Below, in pieces: positions 17,429 through 25,840 of a DNA stretch of 64,000 nt; position 1 is the first letter of the stretch, and every line of letters begins with the position of its first letter. The position numbers were made by a program, and so were the translations under genes. This stretch comes from Paenibacillus sp. IHBB 10380 (GTDB taxonomy: Bacteria; Bacillota; Bacilli; Paenibacillales; Paenibacillaceae). The DNA lies in NCBI RefSeq assembly GCF_000949425.1, contig NZ_CP010976.1:1364001-1428000 (forward strand), given 5' to 3'. Below the pieces are notes generated by a model, which was not told the origin of the DNA, did not search any database, and saw nothing but the letters and a program-made list of their open reading frames with translations.

Positions 17429-18100
17429 ATGCTAGGGGTAGAGAAAACGGCGTATCTCACGATTGATGAAGGTCCAGCCGGAGATTTTATTGAAAAAGTC
17501 GATTGTTTAAATGTAAATGGCATTCAGGCGATTTGGTTTTGTCTTGGAGAGGCATTGGAGAACTTCTCTGAGGAAGCGATCTATGCGATCAGTCATGGAC
17601 AAATCATCGGAAATCGCAGTTATAATCATGCCGATTTATCAGAAATTAGTTTAGATCAAGTAAGAGAGCAGTTGGAGCGCACAGACCGAATCATAGACAA
17701 GCTTTATGCAAGAGCGGATGTTGCGAGGCCATTCAAGGTATTTCGTTTTCCTTATTTGAGTAATGAGACGAGTAATGAGCATTTTGTCGCTATTCAAGGG
17801 GTGTTAGAGGAGCTGGGATATCAGCATCCATTGTTTGAAAACATTCGCTATGGTGAGCAAAACCATACCGGTTTGAGGCAAGGTTTGCATGTGGGAAGCA
17901 CTTGGGATACTTTCGATCTGGGGCTGAATACGCTTTGTAGTGAAGAGCGAGATCGCCACCTGCTACAATCTAATGAAATTGTTATGATCCATGATTGGAT
18001 CTCGATAGATCCATTCAAAGCTCTAATGGCAAAGTTGATCGCTAGCGGAATTTCCTTTACGCTTCCTCAGGGAATGAGCTTGAACAGCATGTCTGTCTAA
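17429..18100 (+). CDS. NodB-like polysaccharide deacetylase homologue, probably inactive
   Basis: A protein of about 223 residues with the outline of the NodB homology domain: LTIDEGPAG near the start, IIGNRSYNH, FRFPYLSNE, and MIHDW at the C-terminus. The canonical metal motifs are TFDDG and H(S/T)xxH. Here the second Asp is Glu (TIDEG) and the first His is Arg (NRSYNH), so the metal triad looks damaged; it may be a pseudoenzyme or have changed chemistry. There is no signal peptide, unlike secreted deacetylases. GGAGG at 17415-17419 favours GTG 17426 or ATG 17429 over the upstream TTG. A strong terminator follows. Confidence 0.75.
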   Translation: MLGVEKTAYLTIDEGPAGDFIEKVDCLNVNGIQAIWFCLGEALENFSEEAIYAISHGQIIGNRSYNHADLSEISLDQVREQLERTDRIIDKLYARADVARPFKVFRFPYLSNETSNEHFVAIQGVLEELGYQHPLFENIRYGEQNHTGLRQGLHVGSTWDTFDLGLNTLCSEERDRHLLQSNEIVMIHDWISIDPFKALMAKLIASGISFTLPQGMSLNSMSV

Positions 18101-18121
18101 CGTATAAGAAGAATAGAATAG

Positions 18122-18172
18122 TCGGGTGCAGTGCGCAGTGGAGTCATAGCTGTGTCTGCACCCGATTTTTTT
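18122..18172 (+). terminator. Rho-independent terminator
   Basis: TCGGGTGCAG (18122-18131) pairs perfectly with CTGCACCCGA (18156-18165), followed by TTTTTTT. It ends the DUF4097/NodB-like transcript. The 290 bases from here to 18460 hold only a small palindrome (18352-18370) and no supported gene. Confidence 0.9.
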
Positions 18173-18460
18173 GTGGGGTTACTATCGTATAAATAAACAA
18201 ACCTACGCTGTGCCCAATAGTGAACAGAAATAGTGTGGATTCTGAAAATAGGGAGCACGAAGACGAGCCAAAGAATAATTTTTTTCTTTCTGGTTCGTTT
18301 TATCACGAGGACCCACTCCTAAAAGTTATTTTGAAAGCATAAGTTAAATACTGCGAATGTCGCATTCGCAACTCGCAACGTTAAATCTATATGAGGTGGG
18401 ACTGAGCATTTACCAAAAGTTGGCCTCAGATGTGAGGTATCTAGGAGTAGAGGAGGGATA

Positions 18461-18766
18461 ATGCCCATGAACCTACGGATGGAACAACTCGAGCGCCGAT
18501 TATCTAATCAACATCATAGAGATTTATTTCTTCAGACGAAGCATACCCTTAAAGCGATCGACGATCTTGCTGATCAGCACCGAAGGTTTCAGGCCATGCA
18601 AGCGATTAGTGGCGTCAAAATTGTAGGCTCGGAAGAAGCCTTGTTTTATGAAACGCTCACGGAGATAAAGGAACAGATCGTTACAACACTCGAAAAGACA
18701 CTTAACGATCTTGAGCATAAGGGCGATAAGAACTACGATAAAAACTTCAAGGATGGTGTGGAATAA
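18461..18766 (+). CDS. Small helical hypothetical protein
   Basis: A 101-residue, highly charged, probably all-helical soluble protein (MNLRMEQLERRLSNQHHRDL...), with heptad-like spacing in LKAIDDLADQHRRFQAMQAI and EIKEQIVTTLEKTLNDLEH suggesting coiled coil. I do not recognise the family. AGGAGGG lies just upstream and fits ATG 18461 or the ATG two codons later. It stands alone between a terminator and an empty stretch, so there is no operon context. Confidence 0.6.
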   Translation: MPMNLRMEQLERRLSNQHHRDLFLQTKHTLKAIDDLADQHRRFQAMQAISGVKIVGSEEALFYETLTEIKEQIVTTLEKTLNDLEHKGDKNYDKNFKDGVE

Positions 18767-18990
18767 TCGCCGCTTTGTCATATTAAGAAGGGCCTGTCCT
18801 ACAAGTTCAATTTTGGTTTTTTTAGCCCACTCTACACGATATATCGATCTAAAAGCGAACCTCTAATCCCACGTTTCTTGTGGTTTTTGAGGTTTTTTCG
18901 TTAAAATAATAGGAATAAAACATATACTGAACTAAACGAGTGACGCCGTAATAAGTAATGAAGTAACTTAGAATGACGAAATAATGTTTA
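18767..18990. other. Non-coding stretch without recognisable gene
   Basis: About 220 A/T-rich bases after the small helical gene. It contains AAGGGCCTGTCCTACAAG and several T-runs (for example GGTTTTTTT near 18815 and GAGGTTTTTT near 18893) that could end transcription, but no clean hairpin. The promoter of the GntR operon begins at 18991. Confidence 0.5.
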
Positions 18991-19025
18991 TTGACAAAGA
19001 ACTGTATTATGCACATAATACAGTT
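18991..19025 (+). promoter_or_regulatory. GntR operon promoter with 12-bp perfect operator palindrome
   Basis: TTGACA (18991-18996), 17 bases, CATAAT (19014-19019). Between and over these elements lies AACTGTATTATG (19000-19011) with its exact inverse CATAATACAGTT (19014-19025), two bases apart. A dimeric YtrA-type GntR repressor bound here would cover both promoter elements, so autorepression is predicted. Confidence 0.8.
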
Positions 19026-19078
19026 AAAGTGTATGAACTACTTGGTACACACACTGGAGAAGAATGTGAGGTAGCAGG

Positions 19079-19510
19079 ATGAAAATGAATGAAGGCTGGG
19101 AAGAAGTCGCTTTCAATGGCCGGGATCCGGTGTATTTGCAGGTAGTCCGTCATTTCAAAGAACAACTTGCAACCGGTCGGCTGGAGGCTGGGCAGATCAT
19201 TCCTTCGCGGAGGGAATTGGGAGCTATGCTGAAGATAAATCCTAACACTGCACAGAAGGCTTATAAGGAAATGGAGGAACAGCAGTTGATTATAACAGAA
19301 GGAAATTCACCAAGTCGAATCACGCTTGATGATAGCGTGCTACGAACGATCCGTTCAGAATTAATTAGCGATGCTGTTGATGCCTTTGTGGTATCGGTCC
19401 TTAAAATTGATGTCCCCGTGGAAGAACTATTGGATATCGTAGAACGGAAATACGTTGATAGAAAGACAATTGAGAAGCAAATACAGGAAGGAGGAAACCA
19501 GCATGATTGA
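19079..19510 (+). CDS. GntR family regulator, YtrA subfamily
   Basis: A 143-residue short GntR protein. The winged helix occupies residues 15-80 (PVYLQVVRHFKEQLATGRLE, then SRRELGAMLKINPNTAQKAY), and the C-terminal tail of about 60 residues is too small for a FadR or UTRA sensor. That size and the ABC genes immediately downstream are typical of YtrA regulators, which control ABC exporters induced by cell-wall antibiotics. It probably represses the operon through the palindrome at 19000-19025. Its end overlaps the next gene by eight bases. Confidence 0.9.
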   Translation: MKMNEGWEEVAFNGRDPVYLQVVRHFKEQLATGRLEAGQIIPSRRELGAMLKINPNTAQKAYKEMEEQQLIITEGNSPSRITLDDSVLRTIRSELISDAVDAFVVSVLKIDVPVEELLDIVERKYVDRKTIEKQIQEGGNQHD

Positions 19511-20192
19511 GGTTGTAAACATTCATAAGCGATATCGCGCTCGCCATGTGCTGGACGGCGTCTCCTTCACAGCCGAGAAGGGGCAAATTACTTGTCTCAT
19601 AGGCAACAATGGAGCGGGTAAATCAACCATTCTAAAGGCGATTATGGGCTTAACACCACTTAAAGAAGGTACGATCCGAATAGACGGACAGTCCATTAGC
19701 AAGAACATGTATGAAAAGGTGGCGTTTATCCCTGACCATCTAACGATGCCGCCTGGAATGAAGCTGTCAGAGGCGCTTCAGTTCATGGAGGATTTCTATC
19801 AGAACTGGAATATGAATAGAGCCGAGGAGCTTATGAAATTTTTCAGCTTGGATAGGAAAGAGAGAATTGGTAACCTCTCTAAGGGGACAGCCGCCAAACT
19901 CAATTTGACGATTGGTCTTGCGCAGGATACACAATACGTGCTGATGGATGAACCGTTCTCCGGCATTGATATGTTCAGCCGAGGGTTGATTGCCGAGGTA
20001 TTCTCTAGCCATTTGATTGAAGATCGGGGTGTGCTTCTGACCACACACGAAATTGGAGAGATAGAGCATTTGATGGATAAAGCTGTGCTGATGCAGAATG
20101 GAGTCATATGTCGAGATTTCGATTGTGAACAAATGCGCAGCGAGGAAGGTAAATCCATTGTTGACGTCATGAGGGAGGTGTACCAGGCGTGA
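19503..20192 (+). CDS. ABC transporter ATP-binding protein (YtrB-like)
   Basis: A 229-residue ATPase with Walker A GNNGAGKST near residue 38, a divergent signature LSKGTAAKLNL, Walker B YVLMDEPFSGID and the H-loop LLTTHE. Although the open frame begins at 19455, GAAGGAGG nine bases ahead of ATG 19503 marks the start. It probably pairs with the next permease to export or detoxify an envelope-active compound. It overlaps both neighbours, confirming the operon. Confidence 0.92.
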   Translation: MIEVVNIHKRYRARHVLDGVSFTAEKGQITCLIGNNGAGKSTILKAIMGLTPLKEGTIRIDGQSISKNMYEKVAFIPDHLTMPPGMKLSEALQFMEDFYQNWNMNRAEELMKFFSLDRKERIGNLSKGTAAKLNLTIGLAQDTQYVLMDEPFSGIDMFSRGLIAEVFSSHLIEDRGVLLTTHEIGEIEHLMDKAVLMQNGVICRDFDCEQMRSEEGKSIVDVMREVYQA

Positions 20193-21016
20193 GTAGATAT
20201 TTAAAGCTAGTACATATGGAAGTAAATCGTTTCAAATTCATACTGGTGGGGCTAATGAGTCTAACGATACTATGTCAGTTGGGAGCTATGATCGTGTGGA
20301 CTGCGAATGAGCTATCCCTAAGAAAAACAGGAATTTGGAAGAATGGCAGTTCAGTGATGTTTAGTAGCCTTAGGTTTGCGGATATGATCTCTAGCACACA
20401 ATTGCTGTTTTTCATTCCGATACTGCTCAGTATTGGGGTCCTTGCTATATATGTATTTCTTATTTGGTACCGAGATTGGTTCGGTAAAAACACATTTATA
20501 TATCGGTTACTGATGTTGCCAACCGCTAGACGGCATATTTATTTGGCAAAAGGTACAGCTATTCTTATATTCGTATTCGGGCTTGTTTCTTTTCAGCTGG
20601 TACTGCTACCCGTTGAAAGTTTCATTTTCAATCTTATCGTACCCTCCGACATGAGAGAACCTTCCCATTTCTCGGAGATTATTTCTTCGAATCGAGCGCT
20701 GGCAATGCTCGTACCTGCAAACTTTGATCAGTTTTTGGTCATTTACGGATTAGGTATTATAGCCGTTCTGGCTATTTTTACGGCAATTCTGATCGAAAGA
20801 AGCTATCGCCGCGTGGGCATTCTATATGCCATCCTTTATCTAGCGATATGCTTAGTGGCTATCCAATTTCCTATGATTGGTTTGGGACTGAACCAACGGG
20901 ATAGTTATCTGTATCCCAATGAAATTTTTGTGATCGAGCTGGCCATGTGTATAGGGGTTGCTTCTGTATCGGTATGGCTTGGTTTTCGACTTCTTTCCAA
21001 AAAGATAACAGTGTAA
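20189..21016 (+). CDS. ABC transporter permease (GntR-ABC operon)
   Basis: A 275-residue protein with about six membrane helices (VGLMSLTILCQLGAMIVW; IPILLSIGVLAIYVFLIW; ILIFVFGLVSFQLVLLP and others). It starts at GTG within the GTGA overlap with the ATPase stop. It is the membrane partner of the ATPase encoded upstream and resembles YtrC/D or ABC-2-type subunits; substrate unknown. Eight bases separate it from the next gene's first possible start. Confidence 0.85.
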   Translation: MSRYLKLVHMEVNRFKFILVGLMSLTILCQLGAMIVWTANELSLRKTGIWKNGSSVMFSSLRFADMISSTQLLFFIPILLSIGVLAIYVFLIWYRDWFGKNTFIYRLLMLPTARRHIYLAKGTAILIFVFGLVSFQLVLLPVESFIFNLIVPSDMREPSHFSEIISSNRALAMLVPANFDQFLVIYGLGIIAVLAIFTAILIERSYRRVGILYAILYLAICLVAIQFPMIGLGLNQRDSYLYPNEIFVIELAMCIGVASVSVWLGFRLLSKKITV

Positions 21017-21027
21017 GGAGGAGCATG

Positions 21028-22254
21028 ATGAGACGTTATTGGTTTTCTATACTATTAAGTTTGTTCATTATTGTTGGAATCGGTACGTATTATGTATATG
21101 GTGCGACAGATCGTCTACCGGAATATAAGCTCTCGACAATTGAGGGTGATGTTAATGAAGGAGCAAAAATTCAACTTGAAGGCTCTTATGTAGGCGGAAG
21201 AGGATCAAAAGTCGTAAGCGTTACTGCTGATGGCAGCGATTATCAGAACAGGCACTCTGTTTATCGTGATAATTTCTCGAATGCAGCACGATCATGGCTA
21301 AACGCGGAGTCTGATATCCGTCAGATCATCAAGGATCATCGGTCTTTCATGCGGGGCAAAAGTTACGTGGGAAGCCTATATAAGGATGAGGAATGGATTA
21401 TTTATGCGGATATATATAACGATGATGTTGCCAATTCAAAGGTTGTACTAAATATAGAAATACTTAATCTGAATTCAGGTAAAGTTAACCACTTTGAGCC
21501 CATCGTGGATGGAGACAGCGCCAATTCTTATGTGGAAGATGTGCAGTTGGTTGATGATCAGATTCATATATTGATCGTGACCTATTCTGTAGGGGAAGTA
21601 GATAAGTCTGATCAACATAATGAATATCATGATTATGTTGTGGATATGAACAGTGGAGCATTAACGAACAACGAAATCCTTGCCTTGGGGTCTAAATCTA
21701 AGGATAACGCTAAACTTTATTATAGTAGTATTACGAATGCTACTCTTTCTGCACCTAGTGATTATGCACTATTACTAGTCCGTGAGGAGGAAAAAGAGGG
21801 AAACGCTAACCAAGGGAGAGTATTATATGATAAGTATCTTTACTCTTATGCATATAAGACGGGCAAAATAACTGCTCTACCGGATACACTGAAGACAGCA
21901 GGAACGGTTGAGAATGGATCTTATCATTTAGAGGGTAGCGTTCTATCTATCCTGGGCTATAAGAACGATTTTATTAACATGTTACGTTTCAATCTGGATA
22001 CAGGGAAGGCAGATAAAGACGTAATTTCGATAACAGGGCAGCAGCTAGGTGCCGATAATATAATAAGGGGGATTGCGAAAGAAGACAGATTATTCATTCT
22101 ATTTCACAAGAATGGTATTCCCATGACTGCCGTAGTAGATGTGACGAATGGAGACATTGTATATAAAGGTGAAGTCGTCTCTGATGATGAAGCATCGGAA
22201 AGTAAGGAAGATATGGAGAATGTACAATTGTTAAGTATGAAAATTGCTGAATAG
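21028..22254 (+). CDS. Membrane-anchored extracytoplasmic protein of the GntR-ABC operon
   Basis: A protein of about 408 residues: one N-terminal membrane helix (WFSILLSLFIIVGIGTYYVY) and a large outward, beta-rich domain that may fold as a propeller of YIY/DxY-type blades. No enzyme motif is seen. AAGGAGG at 21015-21021 fits ATG 21028 or the adjacent ATG 21025. The upstream in-frame extension overlaps the permease and is not supported. It may be an accessory or sensor subunit of the ABC system. Family not recognised. Confidence 0.7.
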   Translation: MRRYWFSILLSLFIIVGIGTYYVYGATDRLPEYKLSTIEGDVNEGAKIQLEGSYVGGRGSKVVSVTADGSDYQNRHSVYRDNFSNAARSWLNAESDIRQIIKDHRSFMRGKSYVGSLYKDEEWIIYADIYNDDVANSKVVLNIEILNLNSGKVNHFEPIVDGDSANSYVEDVQLVDDQIHILIVTYSVGEVDKSDQHNEYHDYVVDMNSGALTNNEILALGSKSKDNAKLYYSSITNATLSAPSDYALLLVREEEKEGNANQGRVLYDKYLYSYAYKTGKITALPDTLKTAGTVENGSYHLEGSVLSILGYKNDFINMLRFNLDTGKADKDVISITGQQLGADNIIRGIAKEDRLFILFHKNGIPMTAVVDVTNGDIVYKGEVVSDDEASESKEDMENVQLLSMKIAE

Positions 22255-22317
22255 TGGGTAATGTTAAGCATTTAATAGCGTAATTCAACGTCATAATATA
22301 TATGTGAGGTAAGCAAA

Positions 22318-22575
22318 ATGCAGTCAACTGTTTACTTTAATAGAACAATAGAAGCATTGAGAAGACTAGAAACGTATGGCTACCAAGTGGCATATTATAT
22401 CCTACAAGATGAGGATCTTGCTATGGATGCAACAAAGATGACACTGTTAGCATTAGCTCAGGAAGATAGATTCTATAATATGCCACTAGTGGTCCAGCGT
22501 GCTAAGATGAGAAAAATGATTATAAGAGAATCTATAGTGATCAAAAGAAAGAGTAAGACGTTGATATATTTCTAG
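22318..22575 (+). CDS. Small helical protein resembling part of sigma-70 region 2
   Basis: An 85-residue protein (RRLETYGYQVAYYILQDEDL, then AMDATKMTLLALAQEDRF). It resembles the helices of region 2 of ECF sigma factors, where a polymerase-binding helix is followed by DxxxAEDxxQ, but it lacks region 4 and is too short to be a full sigma factor. GTGAGG lies about ten bases before the ATG. It could be a truncated sigma-like regulator or a remnant; function unknown. Confidence 0.55.
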   Translation: MQSTVYFNRTIEALRRLETYGYQVAYYILQDEDLAMDATKMTLLALAQEDRFYNMPLVVQRAKMRKMIIRESIVIKRKSKTLIYF

Positions 22576-22646
22576 TCGTTTAGGCATGTTTATCCTGACG
22601 ATCTTCGTGTTAACTGAGTTTGTTGTATTCTTATGTATCTTACTTA

Positions 22647-22705
22647 TATGAGGAGTCGTGTTGTTGCACGGCTTCTTACTTGTACTTACCGTTGTAAAAC
22701 CGATT
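22647..22705. repeat. 59-bp dispersed repeat, copy 1
   Basis: This sequence, beginning TATGAGGAGTCGTG and ending GTAAAACCGATT, recurs at 28755-28813 with only two mismatches. The first part folds (AGTCGTG against CACGGCT), and a T-rich tract follows. It may be a terminator-bearing repeat or small dispersed element. It lies between the sigma-like gene and the convergent DMT transporter. Confidence 0.8.
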
Positions 22706-22816
22706 TGGTAAACAAATGAAAAATAATGTTCGCGTGAATCAATAATTATAGAAACTCCAGCAGAATAGTGCTGCAGGAGCTTCTTTCTTATCAAATGTAA
22801 GAGAATGGAGAGGTGA

Positions 22817-23743
22817 TCATTCAAGACTTTTTACAGCGTTCTTCTCCTTGGGGATTGTTTTAACTTTACGTTCGGAAATATACGAACCTGTTAAAGTCAG
22901 AATGGTTCCTGCTAAGGTGGCCCAAGTGATCTTTTCATGCAAAATAAGTGCAGCGGCCGCCACTGTAACTACAGGCACAATGTAAATATACACGCTAGTT
23001 TTGACCGCTCCCAAGATTCCTACCGCCCGATTCCAGGTCACAAAACACAATGCGGAGGCTCCCAGGCCTAAGTAAAGAAGGTTTGTTAAATTTGAAATTT
23101 TACCCAATCTGTCTAGTCCAAGATGGATTTCAAACAGAAACAAAGTAGGCAGCATACCTATCAGTCCATAAAAAAATACTCTGCGGGTAGCCCCAACGGT
23201 ATGATGCTGTAGTCCGCTTATTTTGCGCATTAACACAGAATAGATGGCCCAAACAGCGGGGGCCAAGAATGCCAGCAGGTCTCCGATCGGGTTCAGGTGT
23301 AAGAGAAAACTCCCGTTCAGCCCGATTAACACAATTCCGCTCAGAGCGATCAAAAATCCTGTAATAAATTGAGTATTTAATTTTTCTCCCTCTAAGAAGA
23401 AGTGAGCTAGAACCGCCGTGAAAAATGGAGCGATCGAGACAATTACGCCTACATTGGAAGCGAGCGTATAAACAAGGGCTATATTCTCTATAAGAAAATA
23501 TAAAGTGACCCCGCAAAGTCCTGCCGAGATAAACAGTAATTCTTCTTTAAACGATTTCGTCCGGATTGGACGCGAATAGATAAGAAACAATACCAAGTAC
23601 CCCACTAGAAAGCGGAAAAGCAAAATTTCAACGGGAGTAAAGTCAATTAACAGGATTTTGGTGGAGATAAAGGTTGTCCCCCATATCAAAATCGTAACTA
23701 ACGCGAGCAGGTGTCCAGTGGTGACCTTGCGTTGATCCATCAC
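22817..23743 (-). CDS. EamA-family drug/metabolite transporter (DMT) permease
   Basis: A 308-residue protein with ten hydrophobic helices in two EamA repeats: LALVTILIWGTTFISTKILL at the N-terminus, and a second copy around DLLAFLAPAVWAIYSVLMR. The C-terminus is charged (ERKVKTIPKEKNAVKSLE). DMT proteins export metabolites, amino acids or drugs. It overlaps the upstream AraC regulator gene by four bases (ATGA), so the two are co-expressed and the regulator probably controls export of the compound it senses. Confidence 0.92.
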   Translation of the reverse strand: MMDQRKVTTGHLLALVTILIWGTTFISTKILLIDFTPVEILLFRFLVGYLVLFLIYSRPIRTKSFKEELLFISAGLCGVTLYFLIENIALVYTLASNVGVIVSIAPFFTAVLAHFFLEGEKLNTQFITGFLIALSGIVLIGLNGSFLLHLNPIGDLLAFLAPAVWAIYSVLMRKISGLQHHTVGATRRVFFYGLIGMLPTLFLFEIHLGLDRLGKISNLTNLLYLGLGASALCFVTWNRAVGILGAVKTSVYIYIVPVVTVAAAALILHEKITWATLAGTILTLTGSYISERKVKTIPKEKNAVKSLE

Positions 23744-24591
23744 GGCGTGAGTTCCGAGCTTCGCTTCGGTCTCGCTTCATGAATAAAGATGCGCATATAT
23801 TGCTTGGGAGTTAAGCCAATCAATTTTTTGAAGAAGTTTGTAAAATGGCTCTGATCACTAAACCCGGTCTGAAAGGCTACCTCTATAGGACGCAGTCCTT
23901 GTTCTAAAAGCCTTTTAGCATGGTTGATCCGAATAGTTTCCAGGTAGCAATAGGGTGATATTCCTTTTTGTCTGGTAAATAAACGCAGTAAGTGATATTT
24001 GCTTAAGCCTGTCAATTCACTTAACTGATGAAGAGTAATGCTGTCCGCATAATGGGACTCTATGTATTCGCATACGATTTTGATCTCGGTAGTGAGCTCC
24101 TGAGAGGGATCAGGCGGTTCGGTGTCTGAATATTCTCTCAGGAGTTGCTCCAGGAGAAACAGAAACAATTCTTCTTTTTGAAAATCGGATTGACCCTCTA
24201 AAATCATCAGGTGCAGCTCATGCAGGGACCATGCCAGCTCAGTTTGGTAGAGAACGGCCCGTGTGAACCGGGGCAAATAGTCCAGTCCCGTAATCTCCAG
24301 CACATACTCTCGCATGACCTCCGGTTGAATGTTGATGCAGCGATAGTCAAGGGTTCTCCCGTCGATCTGTTCACAGGCGTGGGGATCCTGCGGATTAAAG
24401 ATGATCACATCTCCGCTGTTAAGGATGTACTCTTCATTGTTACAAACCAGATATCTCTTGCCTTGTTCAATAAAACCAATGACGTAATAGTCATGAAAAT
24501 GGTTGGGAAACTTCTGCATAATCCCTTCAAATCGATAAGCCTCAAGTTTTAAGTCTTCATCGAAGACTACCGTTCGAACTTCACGAGTCAC
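23740..24591 (-). CDS. AraC family transcriptional regulator with cupin sensor
   Basis: A 283-residue protein. The N-terminal cupin-type sensor domain shows HFHDYYVIGFIEQGKRYLVC and GDVIIFNPQDPHACEQID. The C-terminal double HTH (residues 170-275) has LHQLSELTGLSKYHLLRLFT and VAFQTGFSDQSHFTNFFKKL. It starts at GTG 24591 with AGAAGGTG upstream and is coupled to the DMT exporter. The inducer is not predictable, but amino acids or related small molecules are typical for this pairing. Confidence 0.93.
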   Translation of the reverse strand: MTREVRTVVFDEDLKLEAYRFEGIMQKFPNHFHDYYVIGFIEQGKRYLVCNNEEYILNSGDVIIFNPQDPHACEQIDGRTLDYRCINIQPEVMREYVLEITGLDYLPRFTRAVLYQTELAWSLHELHLMILEGQSDFQKEELFLFLLEQLLREYSDTEPPDPSQELTTEIKIVCEYIESHYADSITLHQLSELTGLSKYHLLRLFTRQKGISPYCYLETIRINHAKRLLEQGLRPIEVAFQTGFSDQSHFTNFFKKLIGLTPKQYMRIFIHEARPKRSSELTP

Positions 24592-24740
24592 CGTCTACAC
24601 CTTCTTTTCCAGTAATATATGGTCATTATAATATGAGAATTCGGAACATTCTTGCACAATGTTGCTAAATGGGCTGGGTCTAATGCAATCCTCTTGTTCC
24701 GAAATCCCCTGGGGATTGTGTATCCCGTTAAAAGGGAGGA

Positions 24741-25640
24741 CTAATCCGTCGTTAGATAAGCATTTGCCGCAAGTAGTGATTTCATAAAAATGTCGACTGC
24801 CATCGTGGCTGATCTGTCTTTATGGAGAATGATGGTAAACTCTCTCTCTAACTTATTGTGTTTGATTCGCAGTTCTACAATCTCGCCGAGTTTAAGCTCC
24901 TTACGTACAATCCACCGTGATAGAATCGCGATACCCAAGCCTGACGCTACCGCTTCTTTGACACCCTGACTGCTGTTAAAAATATAAGAGCGTTTAACGT
25001 CTAGCGCGTTATCTTTAATAAAATGATCGCTAAATGCCCGGGTTCCAGAACCTCCTTCTCTCAGAACCCAAACTTGATTATTCAGATTGCTGGGTTCAAT
25101 AACACGGATCGAGGAGAGCGGATGATCGGGTGGAGCGATGATGATCATCGTATCCTTCATATATGGGGTGATGTCTAAGTCGGTTGCATTGGACTCGCCC
25201 TCAATGATGCCAATATCCAGTGTACCTGATCTAACAGCTTGAATGATTTCCTCCGTATTTCCAATGGTAACTTGCATGTCGACTTGCGGGTACTGATGAG
25301 CAAATTCGGCCAATCTCTTCGGTAAAATATATTCTCCGATCGTAAAGCTAGCTCCAATCTGCAAAGAACCTGTTACCTCATCCTGAAGCAAATGAATGGC
25401 TTCTTTGGTTTCTTCATAGAGAAGTAACATTTGCTTGGCACGTTTATATAGAATCTCACCGGCTTCCGTTAACCTGACCTGCTTGGATGAACGATGTAAA
25501 AGCCTAGTGCCTAACTCGTTCTCTAGATTTCGAATATGCAGACTAACCCCTGGTTGAGAGAGGTTTAGCAGTTTGGCTGCTTTGGAAAAATGACTTTGTT
25601 CCGTAACTGTAACAAAGACACGTAGTGCATCTACAATCAT
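24741..25640 (-). CDS. LysR family regulator (CysL/YeiE-like)
   Basis: A 299-residue LysR protein with an N-terminal winged HTH (residues 1-60: LRVFVTVTEQSHFSKAAKLL, then LSQPGVSLHIRNLENELGTR) and a periplasmic-binding-like effector domain. It is transcribed divergently from a YeiH-type transporter 200 bp away. That is the standard arrangement of YeiE/YeiH and CysL-like pairs, where the regulator activates the transporter, often in response to sulfur compounds. GAGGGA stands before the ATG. Confidence 0.92.
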   Translation of the reverse strand: MIVDALRVFVTVTEQSHFSKAAKLLNLSQPGVSLHIRNLENELGTRLLHRSSKQVRLTEAGEILYKRAKQMLLLYEETKEAIHLLQDEVTGSLQIGASFTIGEYILPKRLAEFAHQYPQVDMQVTIGNTEEIIQAVRSGTLDIGIIEGESNATDLDITPYMKDTMIIIAPPDHPLSSIRVIEPSNLNNQVWVLREGGSGTRAFSDHFIKDNALDVKRSYIFNSSQGVKEAVASGLGIAILSRWIVRKELKLGEIVELRIKHNKLEREFTIILHKDRSATMAVDIFMKSLLAANAYLTTD

Positions 25641-25840
25641 AATAATCCCTCATGACGAATTGTATTTTATACTTAATGAAGTCATTTTATCGTCGAATAA
25701 GGTTAAAAACAAGCTTAATCATAAGTATTCGTAATGATTGGAATAGCAAATCGGTATTTCTCATTCTTTTCGCTATGCGATATAGTGAACGCTATAGAGC
25801 ATCATGTTTAAAGACATCAGGATGGGAAGTGAGTGTAACG

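Noticed and set aside
18097..18306. 69-codon minus-strand frame with AGGAG before a GTG and a hydrophobic N-terminus
   Set aside because: Its second half is encoded by the terminator at 18122-18172, and the protein looks unlike a family; probably chance.
25652..25840. N-terminal extension of 63 residues on the second YeiH protein
   Set aside because: Basic, low-complexity sequence not found in the family; ATG 25841 fits better and leaves room for the promoter.
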